Positions 23,701 through 35,700 of a stretch of DNA of 46,755 nucleotides are shown here, in pieces. Below the pieces are notes generated by a model, which saw only the letters and a program-made list of their open reading frames with translations, was not told the origin of the DNA and searched no databases. Position numbers and translations under genes: made by a program. Position 1 is the first letter of the stretch. The number at the start of each line of letters is the position of its first letter. Source of the DNA: Phoronis australis (lineage: Eukaryota > Phoronida > Phoronidae); the NCBI GenBank assembly GCA_002633005.1, contig NMRA01000090.1:64001-110755 (forward strand), written 5' to 3'.

Positions 23701-26700
23701 AGTGGTCAACTCGAACCAGTCTTCAGTTGCATTGATAGCTATTAGCACCGGTCCTTAACAACCTGCGCTCACTCACGCACCGCAAAAAATGTGACACAGT
23801 GTGGTATGTAAAGTCGTAGGGCAGCTGGTTAGCTTATTGTTAGTTAGTATCCTGTGTGTTGTGTGTGAAAGCAGAGGACAGCTGGTTACCTTATTGTTAG
23901 TAAGAATGCTTTTGTGGCGTGTGAAGGCACAGGTGGCTTCCCTACTGTTAGCGGAAATGCCAATGTGGTAGGTGAAGGCAGAAGGAAGCTGGCGTACCCA
24001 GGTGTTTGTGAGAATACTGTTGTGGCATGTGAAGACGATGCGGTATGTGAAGACGGTGTGGTATTTGAAGACGGAAAGCTAGTTACCCTGCTCTAGGACA
24101 ATTGTTTACTTTTCTGGCTTATGTATGAATTATGTGCACTTGCTTGCTGTTGTAGGTTCACTCAACCTCAGTGGTGAACTTGATGACTATAATTACTTAC
24201 GCAACAGTGGAGATGTCGTGGTGGATACAGTGGATGACAACAGAGATTTCCATGTTACAATGGTCAGTGGTCACAACCTTCACCCCTATGAGCTGAAAGT
24301 TCATGGCAATTGAAATTAAGTTATTATTTTCATTTCAGTGTTTTCATTACAGAGCTGTTTACCAATTGTTCAGTATTGTAACCGTTTCCAGAACAAAGCT
24401 CGTAGTACTCTGAATTTTTGCAAACAAGCTCTCCAAAATATGCTTACAGGCCTATAGTCACAAAATTTTCTGCGTGTATACATGTGGACCTAGGCTGCTT
24501 TTGCAGGCACAATTAAGGTTTCCCAAAATGAGCATAGTCAATGAGTTTCAAACCAAAAATAGGCTTTTTGAGAAAATCTTTATATGTGCATTATGCTGTC
24601 ATGCAAGTCCTTCCGGCATCTGTCCTTCCGGCATCTGTCCTTCCGGCGTACGTCTGGCGTCAGAACAACGTCCATCCGGCGTCAGAACGGCGTCCGTCTG
24701 GCATCCGCTGCCCTATATCCAAAACCCTTGGACATATGTTCATGAAATTTTGCACATTTTATCCTTTCATGGATGGGACGGTATGAGCAAATTTTCGGAC
24801 GGATCTGAATACCAGTGTGCCCCCTAGTGGCAATTTTAGTTTTTTATGTTTACCTCAGTCTGTTTCTTCAAAGATCCTCAACGGATTATGAAATTTGACG
24901 TACAGGCATCTGTTGGTGAGGTGACGCTATCCTTTCGTTTTTGGATGGAATAAAGGTATTTTGTGCCACCTAGTGACCAATTTTACTGTTTTCGAGTCTG
25001 TTTTTGACATCCACCTCTGTCAACCAAACCATTCTAAGGACGATTTTAAAAATAGTGACTGTCGTATATGCTCTCAGTGTGAAGAGGACGGTTGCCGGTG
25101 ATGACTTCCACTACTGTGGCGCCTCCTTGTAGTAGTTTTGTTTTGTTTTGCGCCCATAGCTGTATCTCCAAAACCCACTGCACGATCTCTATTAAATTTA
25201 CTAAGTATAATTATATGAAGCTGACAACAGCCGACGACTTTCAGGCAGGTACAACGAATGCCGTGCCCCCTAGTGGCAATTTAATTTTTTTCCATTTACC
25301 CTTGTTTCACTGGAGTTCCTTGACAGATTTTTATGAGATTAGGTAAATAGCTTTCAATTAAAGAAGCAATGACATATTCCAGTTTTCAGATGGATTTGAC
25401 GTTTTTGCGCCATCTAGTTGCCATTTTTGGGATGTAAATTAACAACCATAGAAGCACACTGTTTGGGGTGCATTCGTGGGCACATTTCAAAGCTCAGCTT
25501 TTCTCTTGTTTCAGCATGTTTTCATAATGAATTGACAAAAAATTGTATTGTCATTGACCTAATTGCGAAATACTTGAGTTGAGATGTTTCTTCAAAAAAC
25601 ACATTTTTGAACATGGCACAGTGGCCTAAATCCGGGGATGTGCAGTTAAGAAGTTGTTACGTCTGTATGCTCCCAGAAATGACATTTTGAGGTGTCTTGC
25701 AGTCAGTATCTCATTTTGAGGGTCCATTTCATGAAACTGACTTCAGACAGAAATTCGGTCTTAAGCTCTCTCTTCACAGTTGCTGGATAAATGTTTAACC
25801 AAGTTATTGTGAGCACCTCACAGTCTAGAAATAATTTATAGAATTTATCCTAGTAGACAGTAGCAGTTATATGCATATTCTCATAGAGTTTGCCCTTTTG
25901 TTCAAGTTAAGGCTTTAACTATTTTACATAAGTAGATATGTGGAGCCAAAGACCAGATTTCTGTATTAAAGTCCTTATCTCATAGGGTAATCTCGTTCAA
26001 AAATATTTACCAAATAAGTAATATATAACATGTTATAATGCTCACCTCCATTTTGTTATCAAACTAAAAGCCTTTTTGAGCACAATTTTGTACCTCTGCC
26101 GAGATCAGAAAATCATCGACTATTCCTGTCTATTTTCATGACCTGTGCATCAGTTAAGGAACGATTCTTGAATGGCGGTCGTGTTGTCCTTGAAGATGTA
26201 TTGATATCACTATGAGCGTAAATGCGTTGTTATTTTGTTTGAGTGTTTTTAATTCTCGTTTTGGTTCTCTTGATACAAAATTGACTTTTTACTGTGCGGA
26301 TTTTGTTCCTTACATATGACGAGTGGTATGTATGCAGTCATTAGTTTGTGAAAAGGTGGCATCTCCCATAGCCAAGACTTGGTTACTGAGGTCGGCCCTG
26401 ACTCATGGTGTGGGTATGTCAAATTTCAACAACAGTACCCATTCTGGATGTGAATTAGAGGAAAACCCGTTCTAGATTAAGCGAATGTCAATCTTTATCT
26501 CCATATCGTGAAACTGAGCAATTGCTGGACGTGTGAGCACATTTCTGCGTACTTGGCAGCAAATTGGCATCAGCTTTACTGGCTGTTACAAATGCACGGC
26601 GATGTTTCAACAAATAAAAACATGTTTGATCTCGAAACAGAGTGCACTTCACTTCTGAATTGCAATAACACAGACCTGTGCGTGATTTTTGTTGCCTGGA

Positions 26701-29700
26701 CAGAACAATCAGTGAAGTAATTTCACGACATTTGCTGTGTCACTTCGCCAGGAAAATATTCACTAACTTGCTAGATTGGCATATGATTTACAATCTGTAC
26801 CTCTGTTGTCTAATTATAAAAATTCGGGTGGAGTGTAGTATGTCAAATTGTTGTATTTTTTAGTCTCTTTGTCACGTGACGTTCACCTTTTCAAGGCCCG
26901 TGGAGCTAAATAATGTGTTCATCTTGCACCGCGGAGCGCAGTGTCTTTGCTGGCCAGGCGACTTAGTAGCTTATACAAATATTTCAGACTGAATGGGAAT
27001 TCTTTCTTTTACTTTAAACTTTTTTTACATTTGTGGCACTATACCAGGTTTTCTTTCTGGAGTTATTTTTGCCACCAGTTGGTATTCCGTCATTCATTTT
27101 TGGCCGTCATTCTACAAGTTCTTGGAGACCATCAGTATCTTAGTTTTCCTTGTCTATCGATATTTTCGCAAGTTTATTCATCAAGATATTCTAACTGTAA
27201 AGCAATTTTATTCTTAATTATTTTGAATATTATTCCTGACCATGTTCATTGTTATGTTTATACTGTTTCCCAGTCAGGGTTAATTACTTCCAGTAAAACA
27301 TTTTTAGCCCAGTTCCAATAGTCGGCCTTATTATTCGAACATTCCTTGATGAATCTCACTTCCAACTTAGTGGCAAATCTAAATTGGCGAATTACCACTC
27401 AGTTCCAGTTCGTGACAAGTAAGGATTTTTATGAACTTTTGCATACGGATTTTGTGAGGATTAACCTGTAGGTACTGGTGGCTTCGTTATAACATGTCTT
27501 AACCTAAAAACATTGTGCTACTAGATCTTTAAGTGTTTAATAATTTTTCATGAAGCAGACCCCTGGTCCTTCCGTCTGTTCATCGTACCAGTCCATTTGT
27601 CCATCTGTCTTTGCTTTTCATTAATTCCATTAAAAATCTCTTGGCGAATTTTGATGGAATTAGACACAGGGATATATGGTTGTGACAGTAGCATTTGATT
27701 TGTGCTTGGACTTGGCTTCCATAGCACTTCCCTGTGTCCATTTTGTGTTAAAATCTTGCCAACTTAGGACACAATATGGCGGACTATTAAAATTCATAAA
27801 GGATTAGTTGCATCAAATCAATACTTTGCTAATTTAAAATTTTGCACCATAGCTACCATCAAACAATATTTTTGAAAAGCTATGACCATTCACAACATTG
27901 TTAGAAGCAATGTAAAATGAAAATTGGACAATTTTGGCAGTTTTTCATGATACCTTTTTGTTCATTATTATTGTTGTTGAAACTGTTTGACAGATTTTGG
28001 TGAAACAGGACCTTGGTCTTTTTGCTGGGATATGTCACAGCATTTGATTTTCAGCTTTGATGTCATATTGATCAAATTAGTCCAGTTGTATTCCATGAAA
28101 TTAGTAAAACCTCTTAGAACCATAGTTTTTTGTTGTGGTGGGCACATTTCAGTACTCATTACTCTTGTTGTTATACTAACATATCTGGAGATTTTGCTCG
28201 TTTTTCTGTATTTCAACTGCTCCCATATTCCTTGTGATTACGCTTAACACTTAGTTGATGTATTACAGCGAGCACTAGAGGTGATTGGTTTCACACCTCA
28301 GGAAATTTCTGCCATCCTCCAGTTGGTGGCTGCCATCTTGTTGCTGGGAAATGTGGAGTTTGAGCATGACACGGGCCTTGATGGAACAGACATGGCCAAA
28401 ATGACACATAACTTGAGTAAGTCTTGGGAGCATTTTGTGTCCACAGTTGGCATGGTGATACTCTACCAAAAATTAAAAGTAAAATTGCTGATGTCCCCGA
28501 GGTGAACAGCAGTGTAACCAATGCTGTTTGCATCTGGAATTTTGTTTAATTTGATGGCATGCTGTTTTTATCATCACAATTTTAAACAATTGACTAACAT
28601 CTTAACAAAAATGTTGTTTAGTATTCAGTGACTTCATGCAGTAGCTGTCAAGCTTTTTCTCATTTGAGACTTGTGTGAAGTAGACTCTGTTACTTATCAG
28701 ATGTACTGTTAAACATTTAACTGGAAATAAAACATAATAACTAAAGGCAGTTCCACATTAATCTGGCATTTTTTCTAGCCCACTGCAGTAAGAGTTTACT
28801 ATGTGCCCCAAATACAAAATAAGCTCAGCTCATAGCTCACATTTGTATAGCAAGGAACTGCAAATATTTTGCCTTCTGAGGCAGTGAGAGAAATGTAACG
28901 TAACGAGCGTAAATCCTTACAACATGCAGATGAGGTGAGTTAAGTTTTTGTCCAGTTACAATCTGTAGCCAATGACAATTAATTGTTTGCATATGCTCGC
29001 AGATTGTAATCATGTGTGCTACATTTATGCTGTTAATTATCAACGTGGTTTACAGGTCAGTGAGCATTTTACCTGGCTGTGTGTGGGTAACAATGACTTG
29101 AGGTACAGAGCTCAGCTCATAGATTTCCTTCTGTGCTGGCCCTAAACAGGAAGTGGTGTCAAAAAAGCTTTTATGTTTTTTCTGCACATTTTGGGCTTAC
29201 GTTGTTGTACAGTTACATGACTTTGTATATTTATGTGTTGATACTCAGTTGATGTTACTTTGGACTTTCCCACAATTCCACTGTCCTTCAAGTTGTTTGG
29301 GAAGTTGAGTGTTGTGTTTTTGCTATGGCATTCTTGTTGATTTTTTTTCCCTTAAATTGCCTGTCATGGTACCTGTAGTTAGTACAATGATGAATCCCAT
29401 GGCTTATGGGCTGTAAATGGAGTCTAAGCTGGCCGCAGAGGCCATCTGTTTGTAATGCATCATTGCTAGCTCATATCAGTGCCTTGTCTTCCGCTTCTGT
29501 GTTGTCACTCTCTGGTTGGCTTTACCATGCAGGTTTGAAGAACATCTGTGACCTTCTTCAGTGTTCTGAGAGCGATCTCATCAATGCCTTGACCAAGAAA
29601 ACAGTGGAAGCGAAAGGTGAAAAGATGCAAGTCAATCTTTCTGGCACTGAGGTGAGTGAGACTTTGGATGCATTACATTTAAATAGGATGGTCTCTTCAG

Positions 29701-32700
29701 TTAATTATGCTGATCCTTGTGACTCAAATGTGTTTACGTGTATTGTGTGAAGGATCGTCAATTTATTAAGGTTATACAAGCCCCTCATTAAAGATTCATC
29801 TTCATCTTGTATCATTGAAGTAACTACCTAGCTGTCAAGCCATTTCCGAATCTAGGAATCAATACAAATCAGATTCTATAGACATGTAATTCACAACACT
29901 GTCATTCTTGTGGTCACCATCAATATTAAGTCACATGACCATGTCTTTAGTAAAGTTTTGCTAAAAAGAAAGGAAGGTACATTCAAAGACAACCAATGGT
30001 ATAAATAACGTGGGTGAATATCTTAAAATTGATTGTATACTCATTAGATATACTTGCTTTGCCATGCACGGATATGTCGGGCACAAATTGTCATATGACT
30101 GTATAGCTATACTTACCTTGCCTTGTATGGATATTATGTATGGCATAAAATGTCACATGACTGTGGCAAGTGTGTCACTGCCTTGGGAACAGGTAAATAA
30201 AGCCGGAGTTTGGCTCTTAAGACAGTAAAAAAAGAGATTCTTTTGAAAAACAAATTTGTTGTAGCGCGGAATAGGAGTCTGTGTATGATTGTGGTCTTGG
30301 TAAGTATCAATTTTCAACAACGCGGCTGTTTTCGATGTACTGGTGCTGAAGACTCTAACAGATTATGATATTCCAGGGTACGACCACAACTGAACTGTGA
30401 CTCAAAACTGAAGCAGTTTCTGCATCGTCCCTTTACCGTTTTGAAAATTAGTTGTGTGCTGTCCCAGGAAGTAGGTGCTTAATCCAAAATTTTCTAAAGT
30501 AGGGGGTGGTGGCTTATCTCAGCAGTTTTGTTTGTTTTGTCATGTTTGGGTAGTGAGATGTCTTGTTTACTCTTTCTGAAGGTGTTTAAATGGCTGTTTT
30601 CTTCTTTTTTGTTTTTCATCTTCTTTTTCTTGTTAACTTAAAGCAGTTATTAAGACATGCTCTGTCACAAAAAGCAATTGTATTTACACCACTTAATATA
30701 ACCAAGTCTGTCTCAAATTGTTTCTTAGTCAAATGGATGTGCTTTCTGGGCTTGAAAAACCACTTGTCTGATAGTTTGTTTTTTGCTTGAGACTAGGCTC
30801 TACATGTCGACTGTACAGCGTTTCATGTTATTTGTCGAGCATGTTCTCTAGAAATAACGAATTGTCAATTCTTTATAAGACCAAAAATCACTGCTCACCT
30901 GACTAAAGAACAAGTTGAGACCAATTTTATAGAGGAAAGCGATGTAAATAAAAACTTTGTTCCTTCGACGAAGTTTTATAGCCTGTAAAAGTGTCTAAGA
31001 GAACAGTCAGAAAGTGGTGAATTGTAAACTATAGCTGTAGTTTGCAGTAATTAGTAAAATATTCTTCTGACAAAAAGATTTGGATTACCATACATGTTGG
31101 ATGCCTTGTAACTTTGCTGTGGGTTATTCACATAAGCTATAAAGTGTGTTTTGTAACATTATGGTCATCTCTTCACTCTTGTTTCAAAATAATTGAAAGG
31201 CTCATTATTTGGTGGTTCTGCTCAATTTTGTACCAATTTTTTTATGATAGCTCTCCAACTCAGACCATGGTACTGACCATGTAAATCACATTTAATTATT
31301 ATTTTTTGTGTTTCAAGTAAATATTCATACCAGAATAATCATAACCTCTCTTTGGTAGGTGCTAATAAAGTGTTAATTTCACCGTTTCTCTATTCTATTT
31401 CAGGCCACTTATGCTCGAGATGCCCTTTGTAAAGCTATATACGCCAGTCTGTTCTCCTGGCTTGTGTCACGTATCAACAAGAGTATCTGTGTCGAAACAA
31501 CAGGTCACCGCAAGGTTATGGGTGTGCTAGATATTTACGGATTTGAAATACTCGAAGTGAGTGGGGTGCTCTTCAGATATTTGTGTATACTTTTCACCTG
31601 TATCTCTGACATTTCTGCAAACGGTGGTGGCTTTTTCTTGGTGTTGCCAACAAAGTTTTGGTTAGAATTCAGTTGAGATTTTGAATGTGCCTTCCAGATA
31701 CCAGCTACTGAAAAAAGGTGGGATAAAGTTGACAGACATCGGACCGTTTACAATGATGTTAAGCCCTTCGCCTTCTTGACATCAATCAAGGGCTAGAAAA
31801 TGCAGAGCAATTTTGTTAGGTTAATTTTGAACTGAACAGAATCTTCTTTCTTAAAAATACCTGTTCAATTCTGGTGCTTTTAAATGCTTGAAATTGTGAA
31901 TATATCCATGGCCATACCGGACATCGATGGTTTCCAACGTGATGTGAGAAAAGTGTTCCTGACATTCCAAAAAGAGGCAATTAAAACAACACACCTTCGA
32001 GACAAAGAGTTCTGTTGTTGTGTAATCCGGGAGGATCCTATTGAGCTTTTACAATCTTTCAGTGAGTCCTACTCATAAAATGCCATACAAGTGGACATAA
32101 AATTAATTAAATTAAATTATTGTTAGTAGCTACGACCATGCAACTCATTGTAAACTGCTAATCTGCTGAGCATTGACAGTTGTCTGGGTAAGATCTCATG
32201 ATGTTGTGTTTTTTGAGAAAGACGCGTCCATAGCAATTGTCATCATTTACTGTACACATCATCATGATCGTTTTTCACCATTCAAATTTGGCAGGTGTTG
32301 CTATCTTGAGGGCATTTGTAATTGTGCTTTTAGTTGACTGTCCTCTGGTACTCAGTGAGGTAAAGTCTTTTGCTTGGTTGGGTATCTTTTTATTCTTAAT
32401 TATGATTAATAAAAGTAGCACAGAAACAGTCACTTATGTTTGATCAGATCAATGGTATGTTGTTATATTGCAGATCAATGGTATGTTGTTACATTGCAGA
32501 TCAATGGTATGTTCACTTGTTACATTGCAGAAAAACAGTTTTGAACAGTTCATAATAAACTACTGTAATGAAAAGCTCCAGCAGATATTCATTGAGATGA
32601 CATTAAAAGACGAGCAGGCAGAGTATATTAAGGAAGGCATTGAATGGATTCATGTGGATTACTTCAACAACACTGTCATCTGTGAGCTGATTGAAAAGGT

Positions 32701-35700
32701 TTGTGCTTTATATGACTGGAAATTAATGAAAGTTTAAAGCGGAAGGCTTAGGAAATATTTCTGCGTGAAAGCGGTGCTAATTGCCCATAAAATTCCATGA
32801 ATCATTGGTTGACATGGATGCGCATGTGTGTCTGTACATATGATACACCGTGTTGACTGTGTTCCACAGATTGTAACTTTCCTTAGTGCGATTTCAACCA
32901 TCTATAGGCTGGCTTAAATAAAGTTCCAATATCCCGTCTATTTGGACTTTTGATATAAAATACACCGATTTGTAAAAAAGACCACATAGCTGTAGAGTTG
33001 GTCTTGACTTGTACCTTTCTCAAGTGATATCTGAGCTTCTTTAGAACTTACAAGATGTTGTTAAATCCTGAAGTTGGAATTCACAGGTGGTTCGATGGTC
33101 ACTAGATAAAATATTTTTAATTTCTGTGTGTTTGGGTACCAACTTTGCATGAATTCCTGAAATAATAGAAAAGATTGGGAAATGCATTTCCATCCTAATC
33201 TTCTCCTTTTCTTCTTTAATTCACACAAAATTTTAAGACACTTGAAATATTTTTATTGCCGTCAAATAGATGCAGATGTATTCATTTGATAATTAAATTT
33301 CCTACTATAACAACTGCTGGTCATGGCTTTCTTCAGTGCACACTTCATTTGAATAAATTTTGTTTTAAATTAAATAATTCATCTCCAAGGGAATTGTCAT
33401 TCTTGCCTTGAATTCCAGCTTCAAATGAATGGTTATTTTTTGGCATTTCACATTTTTATTGATTACCTACACAGTCACATTAATATCATTTTTGTTGCAT
33501 TGTACGCATTACTGTCATCAGTTTTTCTGCTGACATGAAAATATTTGTATTTTACAATAATTTTTAATTAAAAGTCAAACTATATTTTTTATTTCCACCA
33601 TTGGGACTGGCAAAATATTTGAGCTTTTACTGTGCCGGTTGCTAGCCAGACTTATCAAAATTTCAGATTCCAACCTATGCTTGATTTGAAATCACAATTG
33701 CTGTATTGAGAATTTCAATCAAATGGCACAATTCGACCCCACCTGCCTTCCTATCCATTGTTGACTTGAGAAATACAAACAGCTCACTGTTTTGGTCCAA
33801 ACTTAAGTTAGTAATTTGCAATGTAGAGTCTAGTTTTGGTCTGCCAGAATCTTAATAACTCTCGGCTAATTTTACAAATTGCACAAAATTCTTTCATAGT
33901 CCGTCAAGAAGCAGGCAACTTTACTTCAAATGACGCTAGCTCAATTATCTTCAGCCATGAAATTCTAGGAGGGGCAATAGCTATTTGTCAATTGTATGGG
34001 ACAGAAGATATGGTTGAAGAACTTCTCTTTAAGAAAAAAGCTGCAAAAAGTAATTATGGAGTCCTGTAATATTGCTGACAGTTGTTGGACAAAAACATGA
34101 AAACACCCAGTTGAACACATGAATCTATACTATAATATCGGCCAGTACCTGTATGGGAAACTTGAGTGGATTTTTTTTCTAAAAATTGCTCATTTCACAT
34201 ATAGGCGTGGAACTAAGTATGCGTATACACAGCAACGCTATAAATATATCTCTGCAAGATGCTGCTCGATTGATTTTAAAATGACACAGTGTTTGTAATT
34301 GACGATAAACAGTCTTAACATTTTAAGTGTGTTATAAGAGTGACTGCACGAGAAATTAGGCAAAAGTGGGAACATGACATCACAGATTTTTTGACATGTA
34401 GCTTGTTTGTTCACCTAAGTGGAATGATTAATAACTGGCATATTAATAGTTTTGAAAAATTATCGGTTTCTGCAAAATTGGCCCCCTTGCATTTTGAAGA
34501 TAAAATCTGATGAGTGATGACGCCAATTTTAGCAAATTTTAGACGACTGTTGCAAAATACCAGTACAAGAAAGCTAATTAACATTTCTAGGGTGAATGTT
34601 TCTATCCTAGTGTCACGGGTTTGCGTTTCATAAATAAATAATAAGACCAGCGACTCAAGTTCAGTCATATATTGTACTTATACCAACGGTCACTCTTCCC
34701 AAACTCTTAGATTCAAGATTGACTCAAACGACGAGGTCTCCAGAAAACCCCCATGGATATTTGCCTATCAATGACTAGCCAACAAATAGCTTCAAGTAGG
34801 CGTCACAATGGACATCAGAATATGAATAGTAACTCGCGCTAATGGGTGAGAGCGTGTTCCGCCACACTAGATTAGTCAAGATACACAAAAACTTAATGTA
34901 AATTTTGTTGCAAGTCCTTCCTTTCAAACGGGTTTTAACCCTGGTTCTCGAGGGATTATCTCACTGAGAATATAGGCTACGTTCAAACACGTGTGTACAG
35001 AGCACACAACATTCCACAGATTAATGTACACCACATTGGAAAGAGGGTTCTTTGGTGTAGCAGCTGAACAGATGTAAATTTTTCCATGGATTGTAACCTG
35101 TGCAGCCTGTGGCCACCAACTAAACATAACTACTGTTACCTAATGTGCGCTGGACGGCAGGCGATGCGCTGGTTGTGATTTTCACGGCAAAATATCTAAA
35201 ATTGCTTTCTAGTCAATAAACAAACTTGAAATACTTTAGGTAAACCACTTGAAAATTAACCTTTGCGCTGGATGCAAAGCCAAAATTGATAGGGCGAATT
35301 CCACATTTGAAAGATTTTCTTGTCAAAATTCCAAAGAATATATTAATTGTTCTGCACAGAATTACATTTCTTTACTCATTGAATAGAGCGTGATGTCTCA
35401 AGAGATGAACTACTCTCCTAAGGTTCTCTTCTGCCTACTGGGTTGGTTTGTTTCTGCTGGGCTGCCAGTCTTGTTTAGAGGTTGGCCACTCATCTGTCCG
35501 GTGGCAGTTCTCTCCTTAAAGATTGCCCGGCGTTGTCATTTGTCCTTTTGGAACACCTTGTTCATTTCAGTGCCCAGCCCATGCTGAGAGTGGTTTTGCC
35601 TGGAGCTCACGCTGCTGGTAGCACCACAACAGCTGTAATGTGGGCTCAGTAAAACCGGTGCATATCCAACAATATCCGTAATTCTCAAAAAAAAAAAACG

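Larger units (their letters stand above)
23085..24096 (+). repeat. ~56-bp minisatellite split by a solo LTR
   Basis: Units resembling GGCAGCTGGTTACCTTATTG then TTAGTGAGAATGCTGTTGTGG and a GTGAAGGCAG end occur at 23085-23139 and 23799-24096, about six in all. Near the right end an 18-bp subunit (TGAAGACGGTGTGGTATT) repeats three times. The units on both sides line up as one array interrupted at 23140-23798. Confidence 0.6.

Noticed and set aside
26941-27321. 126-codon ORF as a gene
   Set aside because: Phe/Leu/Ser-rich translation of T-rich intron DNA, no motif, lies deep in a myosin intron.
29406-29532. N-terminal extension of exon 11
   Set aside because: Open by chance upstream of the GCAG acceptor at 29532. 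The family alignment needs the exon to start at 29533.
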